Shown: piece after piece, positions 8,265-16,373 of the stretch
Layout of the letters: every line of letters begins with the position of its first letter
Numbering within the stretch: position 1 is the stretch's first letter
Source of the DNA: Mycobacterium sp. ELW1
GTDB lineage: Bacteria > Actinomycetota > Actinomycetes > Mycobacteriales > Mycobacteriaceae
NCBI RefSeq assembly: GCF_008329905.1
Contig: NZ_CP032156.1
Location: 62,001 to 126,000 of the forward strand
Direction of reading: 5' to 3'
Length of the DNA: 64,000 bases
Program-made: the position numbers and the translations under genes
The notes under the pieces: model-generated
The model's input: only the letters and a program-made list of their open reading frames with translations
Database searches by the model: none
What the model was told of the DNA's origin: nothing

Positions 8265-9690
8265 ATGGCCTATGTGCGACCGTGAAGACCGCCTCGGGGT
8301 CGATCGCGGTGCAGATCGTGTGGTCCACCCGGCGCGGGTCACGCAACATCGAGCACCTCGGCTCAGCCCACGATGAGCCCGAGCTGGCCGCGCTGAAGGC
8401 TGCCGCGGCCGAGCGGTTGGCCGCCAATCAGGCCGTGCTCGATCTCGACGTGACCGCTCCGGCGGGCTCGGAGCCGTTGCCGATCACTTCCACCCAGATG
8501 ACGCACCCCTGGGACGCGTTGTGCGGCGTATAGGATTGTGGGGTTCGAGTCAGCAACCAAGGGCGACACTGTGTTTCGTGACCTCACGATTGCCCGGATC
8601 ATCGAACCCACCAGCAAGATCGACGCCGAGCGGGTGCTGACCGAGGTCGGTGTCGAACCCGCTTCGTATGCCACCGTGAAGCGCCGCCTGCCCAGCTACG
8701 CCCAGCCGCACCTTGGAAAAGCTCGGCTCGCGGAACCCGACTCCGGTATCGGTTTCGAAGTACAGCGTCGAGACGTCGAATAACACCAGCGACGCCGGCC
8801 CAACCCGGCGCGGCGCGCGCTGGCCGCAGCCAAGGCTTGGCGCCACTGCTGGGGCCGCAGATCACCCTCGGACTGTTGACCGACGCGTCTGGATTTCCGC
8901 TGACCATGCAGGCCTTCGAGGGCAACAAGGCTGAGACCGCCACCATGCTGCCAGTCATCAACGCGTTCAAGACCGCCCACCAGCTCTCCGACGTCACCGT
9001 CGTGGCCGATGCCGGCATGATCTCCGAGGCCAACCAGGTCGCGATCAAAGCCGCAGGGCTGTCGTTTGTCCTGGGCACCCGCATCCCGTTTCTGCCCGAT
9101 GTGGTGCGCGAATGGCACGCCTTGCACCCCGATGAGGCGGTCCCCGATGGGCTGGTGTTGACGCAGTCGTGGCCGGCCACCAGTGCGGAGAAGACCCGCG
9201 GCATCCCGGACCGGGTTATCTACTACCGGTACCGCGCAGATCGAGCCCGGCGAACCCTGCGCGGCATCGACGAGCAAGTCCGCAAGGCCGAACGCGCTGT
9301 TGACGGACACGCCCCGGTCAAACGCAACCGCTACATCCAGCTCACCGGCGCCTCCAAGTCGGTCAACCGCACCTTGGAGGCCAAGGCGCGAGCGCTGGCC
9401 GGCTGGAAGGGCTACACCACCAACCTGACCAGCGCGTCCTCGACGTTCGTCATAGATGCCTACCACCAGCTTTGGCACATCGAGAAGTCCTTCCGGATGT
9501 CCAAGCATCACCTGCAGGCCCGCCCGATCTATCACCACCTGCGTGAATCCATCGAGACCCACCTGAGCATCGTGGTCGCCGCGATGGCCGTAAGCCACCA
9601 CGTCGAAACCCAAACCGGCTGGAGCATCAAGAAATTCGGGCGGTTCGGACGAATTCCATGTTGCTCCAACGGGTGTAGAGATCAAGACAA
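8265..9690 (+). pseudogene. Degenerate IS1634-family transposase with internal micro-inversions
   Basis: Pieces in order match an IS1634/IS1549-type transposase. 'KTASGSIAVQIVWSTRRG' begins at 8282, 'VFRDLTIARIIEPTSKID' lies near 8570, and the long frame from 8837 reads 'LGLLTDASGFPLTMQAFEGN' through 'WHIEKSFRMSKHHLQARP'. The reading frame shifts near 8275 and near 8525. A 153-bp block (8701-8853) lies in inverted orientation: read on the - strand it gives the missing 'PASLVLFDVSTLYFETD' segment. The C-terminal end is lost where it meets the reductase gene at 9682. No terminal inverted repeats or target duplication could be fixed. The element is inactive and sits between two convergent SDIMO clusters. 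Confidence 0.8.
8701..8853 (-). other. 153-bp in-place inversion inside the transposase
   Basis: The block starts with CCCAG (8701-8705) and ends with CTGGG (8849-8853), a 5-bp inverted repeat. Flipping it joins 'RRLPSYAQ' on the left to 'WRQALAAASARRAGLG' and, after a one-base gap, 'PASLVLFDVSTLYFETD' through 'REPSFSKVRLG'. That runs straight into 'PQITLGLLTDASGF' on the right. The restored order is the normal one for this transposase family. Confidence 0.75.
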
Positions 9691-10710
9691 TGGCAGACGG
9701 CCGTCGCTGTCATAGAAGGCGTCGGTGTAAACCCGGTTGGCCGGAATGCCTTTGAGCTCGAGAAGCTCGCCAACGGTGTCGCACATGTCCGGAGCGCCAC
9801 ACAGGTACGCGTCGTACGCCGATGCCTCACTGATATCACTGGCGATCACTCGCGTGATACTGCCGTAGCGTGCGTTCGACACCTCTGCGGGCTCACCGCG
9901 TGACACGCACGGAATGAACTGGAAGTCGGGGAGCTGCTGCGCGAGCTCGTCCAGCAGATCGAGGTAGATGAGATCGGCCGCGCTAACCGCACCGTAGTAG
10001 AAGCGAATCGCGACATTGATGCCTGAGCTGGCGGCGTCGCACAGAATCGACAGAATCGGTGCGATTCCCGAACCGGCCGCCGCCGCGATGACGGGTCGGC
10101 CGCTCTCGCGCAAAAACATTGTGCCGAAAGGTCCTTGAACATTCAACGTGGTGCCGGGGGTTAGCTCACTTAGCCGGCCACTGAATGCTCCGCCGGGCAC
10201 CCGCTTGATGCAGAAGGTCAATTCGAGGTCGGAGACCGGTGCGTTGAGGATCGAGTAAGGCCGACTCTTTCCAGGGTGGGCGAACGACAACTCGGCATAC
10301 TGGCCTGCCCGGAATCTCAACGACCGGTCAAGTCTCACCCGCACCTCGGTCAACTTCTCAGTGAGGCATCGCTGTTCCACGATCGTACCGGTATAAGACG
10401 AGGGTGGCTCCAGCGGCGGGAGCTCCTCGGCTTCGGCGTCGTTGTCGAGCTCGATGATCAGATCGCTCAACGCTTGAGTACAGCACAGCAGGATCGCGCC
10501 ATCCACGCAGTCCGCACGCGTCAGCGCATAAACCGAAGCTCCGGAATCCTCGACATCGCCGTCGACCAGCCAGTGCTTGCATGATGAGCACTTACCCCGC
10601 CGGCAACCGTACCGAATCGAAATTCGATGGCGCAGGGCCGCCGTTAGGATGTCCTCCCCGGTGTCCACGTGGAACTCAGCTCCGGACGGCTCCAACCGGA
10701 CAGTGGGCAT
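9682..10710 (-). CDS. SDIMO reductase (second cluster)
   Basis: This 342-aa protein has the same architecture as the reductase at 595-1635. An N-terminal 2Fe-2S ferredoxin domain has 'YGCRRGKCSSCKHW' and a later 'LLCCTQ'. The FAD motif is 'RPYSILNAP', the NAD-binding segment is 'AAAGSGIAPILSIL', and near the end is 'YLCGAPDMCDTV'. It supplies electrons from NAD(P)H to the hydroxylase encoded by the two genes upstream. Its ATG overlaps the coupling-protein stop as TGATG. It is the last gene of the four-gene operon, and its 3' end abuts the degenerate transposase. It is clearly diverged from the left-cluster reductase, so the two SDIMOs are not a recent duplication. Confidence 0.9.
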   Translation of the reverse strand: MPTVRLEPSGAEFHVDTGEDILTAALRHRISIRYGCRRGKCSSCKHWLVDGDVEDSGASVYALTRADCVDGAILLCCTQALSDLIIELDNDAEAEELPPLEPPSSYTGTIVEQRCLTEKLTEVRVRLDRSLRFRAGQYAELSFAHPGKSRPYSILNAPVSDLELTFCIKRVPGGAFSGRLSELTPGTTLNVQGPFGTMFLRESGRPVIAAAAGSGIAPILSILCDAASSGINVAIRFYYGAVSAADLIYLDLLDELAQQLPDFQFIPCVSRGEPAEVSNARYGSITRVIASDISEASAYDAYLCGAPDMCDTVGELLELKGIPANRVYTDAFYDSDGRLPLS

Positions 10711-11045
10711 CAGCGCCCAATCCGGTCGAGCTGTGCCATATCGGCGGTGACGATGAAAACGTCGTCCTCGGACACAATCCGGCCGTAGTACGTGGTCATG
10801 CAGACGAGGAACTGTGACATTGTCAGAGAGCGGCCGAGGTAGTCGGCGACCGCGTCGAGCGGAATGCTGATGCTACCTTTTGCCTCGAACTGATAGTAGG
10901 GCCCCTGATCCTTGACTCGGACCCACGGGCATTGGTCGCTGATGTACTCAAATGCGGCCTGCGCCTCGCTGCTCTTGGCCAGACATACACCTATTTGTTG
11001 GCGAGGTCGCTCGGCGATCTTTATGTGCGGAGCATTGGAGTTCAT
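10710..11045 (-). CDS. SDIMO coupling/regulatory protein (MmoB/DmpM family)
   Basis: The protein is 111 aa, the usual size for the cofactor-less effector that binds the hydroxylase and gates electron transfer and substrate entry. It has the family outline: a short N-terminal tail, 'VGVCLAKSSEAQAAFEYI'-like helix text, then 'FEAKGSISIPLDAVADYLGR' and 'YYGRIVSEDDVFIVTADM'. It lies 9 nt after the beta gene and shares one base with the reductase start (TGATG). The order alpha-beta-coupling-reductase recalls group 6-type SDIMO operons of mycobacteria rather than the alpha-reductase-beta-coupling order of propane monooxygenases. The group assignment is from memory and tentative. Confidence 0.88.
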   Translation of the reverse strand: MNSNAPHIKIAERPRQQIGVCLAKSSEAQAAFEYISDQCPWVRVKDQGPYYQFEAKGSISIPLDAVADYLGRSLTMSQFLVCMTTYYGRIVSEDDVFIVTADMAQLDRIGR

Positions 11046-11054
11046 GGTGCCGCC

Positions 11055-12155
11055 TCACTTGCCGGGGACGGTCAAGCCGACCTGGTCCAGCACATCGCGT
11101 GTGTCAGCGAGTGCCCGATCGAGCGCCCGCTGTCCGAAGTCGCCGTTGACTGCCGCCGTTTTGAAGAGCGGCAGGAAAGCCGAGGCTGCGGCGATCGCCA
11201 TCGGATACCACGACTCCACCCACGACTGCATCACTTCACGGTTCCGGGTGTTCGACACCGTGCGTCCGACCCGGTCGGAGTCAGCAGACACCATTTTGAC
11301 CAATGCCATCGCCATCGCCCGGTTCCGGGCCCGAGCCGCTTCTGCGGTCATCTCGATCACCGTGGTCACGACGTCGCCATGTAACGGGGCCAGTCGGCGA
11401 AAGAACTCACTGCCGACCAGCGCCGTGTAAAGCGGTTCGATGATCAGGTTGGTCATCAGCAGTACTTCACACCAGTCGGTCGACGACATCACGCGTTCGA
11501 CGAGGCGACGCGCGGGCTGACAGATCGGATCATCAAGCCAGTTGGCCAAGCCCAGACCTTCCTCGTAGTCAGCGATGTGCTCATGAAGGCTGAGGCTGTA
11601 CAGAGCAATGTTCTGCTGATGTCGCAACCTGTCCTGGGCGGCGAACACCGAGGCCATGGTCAAGGTGTCTGACAATGCCTCGCGCGCGACGAAAGCATGC
11701 GAGCGGAACATGCCCCATTCGAATGATGCGAATGCCTCGTAGTGATGTGCCAGTAGCTCCAGCCAGATCGGCGAGATATCGGAGAACGCACCGTTAAGTT
11801 GCGCCCCAGTCATCACCGCGGAGACCGACCGTTCGAACTGTGCAAGCTGTTTGACGTACGGACGCTGCCACACCCCGGACGGATCTCGATACTCGAACCA
11901 ATTTGGATACGAAAGGGCCGTGCTCTCGGGCCGGTGGATGCCACTACCGTCCGGCCGCAGGGCGAGCCATCCGCCGACCTCGAACTGGCCGAGGTCTGGC
12001 TGGGTATTGCAAATGACCGCTTCGTACTCGGTCAGCCTGCGCTTCTGCGGGCGCACATAAGTCAGATCGCGGGGCGAATAGAAGCCCTCGGCGACCGTCT
12101 CCAAAATGACTCCTGCCGAGGTCAGTCCGTCGTCACGGTCGGCAGTGCCGGACAT
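11055..12155 (-). CDS. SDIMO hydroxylase beta subunit (second cluster)
   Basis: This 366-aa all-helical protein of the toluene/methane monooxygenase beta-subunit family has an N-terminal 'FYSPRDLTYVRPQKRRLTEYE' type segment and 'HHYEAFASFEWGMFRSHAF'. It continues with 'AAQDRLRHQQNIALYSLSLHE' and 'MTNLIIEPLYTALVGSEFFR'. It has no diiron ligands and should pair with the alpha subunit to form the hydroxylase core. The start overlaps the alpha stop (TGATG at 12155). It is homologous to the truncated beta subunit at the left edge of the window, but the visible residues are far from identical. Confidence 0.9.
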   Translation of the reverse strand: MSGTADRDDGLTSAGVILETVAEGFYSPRDLTYVRPQKRRLTEYEAVICNTQPDLGQFEVGGWLALRPDGSGIHRPESTALSYPNWFEYRDPSGVWQRPYVKQLAQFERSVSAVMTGAQLNGAFSDISPIWLELLAHHYEAFASFEWGMFRSHAFVAREALSDTLTMASVFAAQDRLRHQQNIALYSLSLHEHIADYEEGLGLANWLDDPICQPARRLVERVMSSTDWCEVLLMTNLIIEPLYTALVGSEFFRRLAPLHGDVVTTVIEMTAEAARARNRAMAMALVKMVSADSDRVGRTVSNTRNREVMQSWVESWYPMAIAAASAFLPLFKTAAVNGDFGQRALDRALADTRDVLDQVGLTVPGK

Positions 12156-13696
12156 CAGATTCGGGTGAATGCGTCGGCCGGCAACGACTTGAGCGGGTCA
12201 GTAAGGACGAAACTAGTGCGGCGGATGTCGTCAATGGTCCACAGCCACCGTTCGCTAGTGTGCAGATGGGGCTGTCCGATCAACGTCCGGCCGTCCGATC
12301 TGAGCAATCCGAACTCCTCGATGTATCGCGCTAACTCGACCCCGTCGTTGACCTCCCACCATGTCAGCCCCTGATGCTTGGCTGGATCCTGTCGGAAGAT
12401 TTGGAAGCAAGGTGCTGAACAGAAGGCGTGCCGTCGGCCCGCCGAGTCGATGGCCAACTGCATCTCGTTGATGTCGGGTCGAGGCAACACAGCCGGCATC
12501 TGGCACACCCGGCAGAGCGGCGGCAACGGCGCAAGGGAGCCGAGCGCCAACTGCCCGTGGCGGGGATCGGCCATCTCTCGATACGCTGTCCAGAACCCGG
12601 CATAGTGCTTTTCCCAACCCGGATAGTTGGTCTCGAACCAATCGAAGTCAGCCTCTGTCATGTAGTCGGATCGCCACGCGTGCACGGGCCACAGCGCAGC
12701 CGACACCATCGCCATGGTGTGCCCGCCCCATTGGACGTGGCGCTTGGCGTCGCCGATCCACCGCGGTAGCTGTAAGCCGAACGGTTCCAGCCGTTCGATG
12801 TAGCTGCCCCCCCAGTCCTCCCAGACCCACTCGTCCCAGTAATCGCGGTAGGACTGCATCGTCCTCGATTTCGAGAAGTAGTCGTAGACAACGCCCTGGA
12901 AGTTGTCGAGGAAGCAGTGTTGGCGCCAGAAGGCGGTGTCGAAGTCGAGCTGCAGCATCGGGAGGTTGTCGGGCTCGGTCAACACAGCCGCCAACGTCGC
13001 GTACCCGTTCGACATATGGCGGGCTTCATCCGACTGGATCGACAGGAACACCGATGGTGTTGCCTGGTCCCCATTGGCAGCAGCGAGTTCGGTGAAAGCG
13101 ACGAACAGCGGATTGGTGTACGCAGTCTCGCTGACCACCTGCAGATTCACCGCATTCGTGATCGGGTCGTCGTTCATGAACAGCTCGAAACACGCTCTTC
13201 CCGGCCGCGCAAGGGGATCAAACGCCCGCATCTTGAAGCCGGAGTTGAACCCCGCCGGATCCGGTGCATGTTTAGCGAAGTATCGGCTCAGGTAGGCTTC
13301 CTGGTTGACGTGGCGTACCTCATCGAGCATTTGGGCCAGGTAGCCTTGCCGCAATTCGGGATTAGATACGGTGTCGACGAGCATCGACGCGCACTTCAGT
13401 GCGCCGTACTCGGCAAAGTTCACGACCGCCAGCACGGGTTTCATGACTTCCATGAAGCGGGGTTCGGCCTCGCTGGGGTTGCTCATCCGGGCTAGCGCAT
13501 CTTCGAGCGAACCGTACGTCCTGTCGTCCTTCTCCTCTTCCATGCTGGCGTACTCGCGCACAAGCGTGCGGAACGGATCTTTTGTTCGTGGCGGGATCTT
13601 GTACTTCGTCGGGTAGTGCGCATCGCGATGGAAGTACGAAGGCTCCCAGTCAAACTTCTTGATCTTTTCGTGCTCGGCCGACACTGGCACTGACAT
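12155..13696 (-). CDS. SDIMO hydroxylase alpha (diiron catalytic) subunit
   Basis: The protein is 513 aa from the ATG at 13696. The diiron ligands are visible as E96, then E126 and H129 in 'DEVRH', E190, then E224 and H227 in 'DEARH'. The ligand spacing (30, 3, 61, 34, 3) almost equals that of methane monooxygenase MmoX (30, 3, 62, 34, 3). A Thr sits 4 residues after E190, as in other SDIMOs. Near the C-terminus 'CRVCQMP' and 'HAFCSAPCFQIF' form a Cys4 YHS/TRASH-like motif known in toluene-monooxygenase alpha subunits. GGGAGG lies only 2 nt before this ATG; GTG at 13699 or the GTG two codons downstream are alternative starts. The substrate cannot be read from sequence; a short-chain alkane or alkene is likely. 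Confidence 0.93.
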   Translation of the reverse strand: MSVPVSAEHEKIKKFDWEPSYFHRDAHYPTKYKIPPRTKDPFRTLVREYASMEEEKDDRTYGSLEDALARMSNPSEAEPRFMEVMKPVLAVVNFAEYGALKCASMLVDTVSNPELRQGYLAQMLDEVRHVNQEAYLSRYFAKHAPDPAGFNSGFKMRAFDPLARPGRACFELFMNDDPITNAVNLQVVSETAYTNPLFVAFTELAAANGDQATPSVFLSIQSDEARHMSNGYATLAAVLTEPDNLPMLQLDFDTAFWRQHCFLDNFQGVVYDYFSKSRTMQSYRDYWDEWVWEDWGGSYIERLEPFGLQLPRWIGDAKRHVQWGGHTMAMVSAALWPVHAWRSDYMTEADFDWFETNYPGWEKHYAGFWTAYREMADPRHGQLALGSLAPLPPLCRVCQMPAVLPRPDINEMQLAIDSAGRRHAFCSAPCFQIFRQDPAKHQGLTWWEVNDGVELARYIEEFGLLRSDGRTLIGQPHLHTSERWLWTIDDIRRTSFVLTDPLKSLPADAFTRI

Positions 13697-13780
13697 CACC
13701 TCCCTAAGAGCTTAGCAAATAGTCGACCCGGGGGCTCAGCCCGGCTTATTTTACCACCGCCAACGCAAACTTCCCCCACG

Positions 13781-13808
13781 TCAAATACCTCCGAACGGAG
13801 GTATTTGA
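13781..13808. promoter_or_regulatory. Perfect 13-bp inverted repeat, candidate operator (site 1)
   Basis: Arms of 13 bp flank a central AA. The core TACCTCCGAACGGAGGTA is identical to site 2 at 15926-15943. The site lies between the divergent alpha subunit (start 13696) and response regulator (start 13877), so one bound protein could act on both. The element GCAAACTTC lies 12 nt to its left and is also seen at site 2. The NarL-type regulator encoded alongside is the obvious candidate binder. Confidence 0.7.
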
Positions 13809-13835
13809 GGTGGAGGTGATAACAAAGAGGTGGAG
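13807..13835. repeat. Two GAGGTGGAG direct repeats 20 bp apart
   Basis: GAGGTGGAG occurs at 13807-13815 and 13827-13835, on the regulator side of the palindrome. The 20-bp phasing is about two helical turns. These may be accessory regulator sites; no promoter hexamers can be assigned with confidence. Confidence 0.4.
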
Positions 13836-13876
13836 CTTTTCCCGATCCCCGCGCCTTTCTGGCGTACCGTTGCGTT

Positions 13877-14530
13877 ATGCGATCTGACGGCTTTACGCAC
13901 ACCTACAGCAAAGTTGGCGGAGCGGCGATACGCCCGCCGGTTGCCCTGGTGTTGTTGGTCGACGATCATCCGATAGTGCATCTAGGTGTCGAGCGGGTAG
14001 TCGAAGACTTTGCTGATATCGAGATGTGCCCTGGGGCCCATAGCGGCAAAGCCGGCGCGGCCCTGGCGGCACAGCTGCGGCCGGACCTCGTATTGCTGGA
14101 TTTGCATCTGCCTGATTTGTCGCTCCCGGAGGCGGCGACCGCGATCCGCAGCGCGCGGCCTGCGGTGAAGCTGATCCTATTCACAGGTGACAACAACCCC
14201 ACGGTCGGACAGGTCGCCAATCTCGTCGGCGTGGACGGCATTGTCCACAAGGACAATGACTGCGGCGTTCTGATCACCGCCATCCGAGAGGTCATGGCCG
14301 GACGGCGGTATTGCGATCCGGCGATCGGCGGCGCCTCCTTGATGCTGCCGCGTCGCGAGTACCAGGTGCTGAAGCGGTTGGCTATGGGTGAGAGCAACTC
14401 GCAGATCGCATCGCACCTCGGCTTGGCGGACAACACGATCAAGTCCTATATCCAATCGCTGCTGGTCAATCTCAACGCCCGCAACCGGTTGGACGCCGTG
14501 ATCAAGGCGCAGCAGGCTGGAATACTCTAG
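13877..14530 (+). CDS. NarL/LuxR-type response regulator
   Basis: The protein is 217 aa. The receiver domain has acidic residues 'VDDHP' near residue 29 and phosphoacceptor Asp75 in 'LVLLDLHLPD'; the switch Thr is in 'LFTGDNN' and the Lys in 'VHKDND'. The C-terminal LuxR-type HTH is 'LPRREYQVLKRLAMGESNSQ' followed by 'NTIKSYIQSLLVNL'. It is divergent from the SDIMO alpha gene and convergent with the histidine kinase gene, overlapping it by 29 bp. It therefore probably forms a two-component pair controlling the monooxygenase through the palindromes at 13781 and 15923. That assignment is inference from position. Confidence 0.88.
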   Translation: MRSDGFTHTYSKVGGAAIRPPVALVLLVDDHPIVHLGVERVVEDFADIEMCPGAHSGKAGAALAAQLRPDLVLLDLHLPDLSLPEAATAIRSARPAVKLILFTGDNNPTVGQVANLVGVDGIVHKDNDCGVLITAIREVMAGRRYCDPAIGGASLMLPRREYQVLKRLAMGESNSQIASHLGLADNTIKSYIQSLLVNLNARNRLDAVIKAQQAGIL

Positions 14531-15656
14531 TCGCGGGCACCCAGGCCCGGACGGTGTGACCGCGGCCGTCTGCCTCGTCGAACTTCAACCACCCGCCGGC
14601 CCGTGCAACTCGCTCGCCCGTGGTGCGCAGGCCAAGACCGGAGCTGCCTTCGGGATTGGCCTGTCTGTCTTGGCCGTCGTCGGCGACGGACAGCCCGATG
14701 CCGTCATCAGCTGGGTACAGACTGACGACGACCGACTGCGCGATGGAGTGTTTCTCAACATTGAGAAGGGCTTCACGTGTGGCCAGTCGCAGCGCTTCGG
14801 CCCTCCCGAGTTGCACGTGCGGCAGGTCACCGAGCACGACGAGGGTCGCCTCGACGCCGGTCCGCTCGGAAAACTCCCGGCAATCGCCGCGCAAAGCAAC
14901 GGCGAGTGCCTTCTTGTCTGGCGGGGTGTGAAGCGCCACCGATTCAGTGCGCAGCTCCGAACTCGCGCGCTCCGACAGCCTTATCGCGTCTTGCAGCAGA
15001 TCGAAAACCGCTCGCTCCGGCTGTTTTGCGAGGGCGGACTCCAGCGCCGCGCGCACACTGAACAGTGTCGCACCTATCGAGTCGTGCAGCGCGGCCGCCA
15101 GGCGTTGCCGGTCGTCGTAAACGGCCACCTCCGCCATTTCGCGAGCACTCTCCGCAACTTCCATGGCAATTGCCGTTTGCCGTGCCAGAGCGAGAAGTTC
15201 GGAGCGTTCGCTATCGCGCCATGGCTCACGGGAGCGCCGGCCGGCGTACAGACATCCGTACAGCCGGTACGCCCGAATAATCGGCGCGGCCATCACTGAG
15301 TAAAGCCCTTCGGCGCGGACCGCCTCGTCAAAGTCGTGGCTGATGGACGTACTCGCGCAGTAGTCGGTGACGGCGACGGTGCGTCGACGTACGGCGGCTT
15401 CACCACCCAGCCCTTGGTGGGGACCGACCACCAGACCGTTGAGCTGTTCGGTGCGCGCACCGAGCGTGGTGCGGACGACCATGGTGACGAGCATGGTGTC
15501 GTCTTCACCCACCCGCTCCGCACCGGCGGCCACGTCGGCCCCGAGCTCGCGGTGCACGATCTCGCACGCGTGCCTGAGCGCCGCGGTACTGTCCAGGTGC
15601 GACAACACCGCGGCGAAGTCGGGGCTAATTCCGGAGAACGTCACGTCGAGTCTCAT
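14502..15656 (-). CDS. GAF-domain sensor histidine kinase (HisKA_3 type)
   Basis: The protein is 384 aa with no membrane segment, so it is cytoplasmic. Residues ~25-165 form a GAF-like sensor domain. The H-box of the HisKA_3 (NarX/DevS-like) class is 'RLAAALHDSIGATLFS' with His191. The ATPase domain has an N-box in 'EALLNVEKHS' and a G-box in 'GSSGLGLRTTGERV'. A cytoplasmic GAF kinase next to a hydrocarbon oxidation operon suggests sensing of a substrate, product or redox state; which one is not visible. The gene is convergent with its likely partner regulator. The ATG at 15656 has only a poorly placed GGGAG before it. Confidence 0.87.
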   Translation of the reverse strand: MRLDVTFSGISPDFAAVLSHLDSTAALRHACEIVHRELGADVAAGAERVGEDDTMLVTMVVRTTLGARTEQLNGLVVGPHQGLGGEAAVRRRTVAVTDYCASTSISHDFDEAVRAEGLYSVMAAPIIRAYRLYGCLYAGRRSREPWRDSERSELLALARQTAIAMEVAESAREMAEVAVYDDRQRLAAALHDSIGATLFSVRAALESALAKQPERAVFDLLQDAIRLSERASSELRTESVALHTPPDKKALAVALRGDCREFSERTGVEATLVVLGDLPHVQLGRAEALRLATREALLNVEKHSIAQSVVVSLYPADDGIGLSVADDGQDRQANPEGSSGLGLRTTGERVARAGGWLKFDEADGRGHTVRAWVPATRVFQPAAP

Positions 15657-15749
15657 TCTCCCCGGTTGGACTTCGGGAAATTACTTTATCGCAGTGGCAT
15701 TACCGGGGAAGCCTCGCTGCGCCCTTTAAGGCATTGCTACAGGAAATGT

Positions 15750-15842
15750 TCACGGGCTTGGCCTCGGTGTAAATATTGATTGCAGCTCGCCCGGGCTCAC
15801 GTCCTCTCCGAGTGCTCGTGGCTGCCCACTAGCCAGTGTCAT
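15750..15842 (-). CDS. Possible 30-aa small ORF upstream of the kinase
   Basis: Reading left from palindrome site 2, AAGGGGG is followed after a few bases by ATG and a 30-codon frame ending TGA, which begins MTLASGQPRALGEDVSPGEL. The good ribosome site is the only support. The rest of 15657-16076 holds just palindrome site 2 and no other gene. Confidence 0.3.
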   Translation of the reverse strand: MTLASGQPRALGEDVSPGELQSIFTPRPSP

Positions 15843-15922
15843 GGCACCCCCTTGGAGCGGCGACCACGCGGCGATTGATTCGGCTTTGCTCGACTTACAG
15901 CCTCGCAGCGCAAACTTCGCAA

Positions 15923-15946
15923 CGGTACCTCCGAACGGAGGTACCG
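15923..15946. promoter_or_regulatory. Perfect 11-bp inverted repeat, candidate operator (site 2)
   Basis: Arms CGGTACCTCCG and CGGAGGTACCG flank a central AA; the central 18 bp are identical to site 1. GCAAACTTC lies 7 nt to the left. The site stands between the histidine kinase (leftward, 267 bp away) and the yrbE/mce region (rightward, 131 bp to the yrbE fragment). It could therefore connect the kinase gene, the mce operon or both to the same regulator as the monooxygenase. Confidence 0.7.
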
Positions 15947-16076
15947 CTGACATTCGGGCTTATGCGACGCTGACCGCTACGTGATTCGCCTCGTAGGCCG
16001 GTGATCGCGCAGACGTGGACGTCAGCGGTGTGTCGGGCCAGCTGCTGTGTCTGCCTACAAATGGAAGGACCACCGA

Positions 16077-16373
16077 ATGATGGCTTCGCCGATGGACGTG
16101 TTCCGCTATCGCGGCTCACAGTCGCGTCGCCCGCTCGGTGGATCTGCATCCTTGTCCATGATGGCCGCGGGGGCGCGCCTTAAGCGGCCGCGCGACTGGC
16201 GCGAGCTGATTGTGCAGAGCTGGTTTCTTTTGCGCTTCACAATATTGCCGACCGCCGTGGCGGCGATTTCGCTTACGGTGCTGATCTTCACGCCGACTGT
16301 GCGGTACAACTGGTCGACGCAAAGAGGCATTGTAGAGCGGCGAAGCGGATACGCCACGAGGCCCCAGCTGTGA
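16077..16373 (+). pseudogene. Truncated yrbE (Mce permease) N-terminal copy
   Basis: The fragment is 98 aa. GGAAGG lies 8 nt upstream of the ATG. The stretch 'DWRELIVQSWFLLRFTILPT' closely matches 'EWRELILQSWFLLRVTILPT' of the next gene, then the similarity stops after about 20 further residues and the frame ends in unrelated residues. It is therefore a broken second copy of the 5' end of a yrbE gene. It overlaps the start of the yrbEA frame by 4 nt. It could be the scar of a recombination that brought the mce operon here. Confidence 0.65.
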
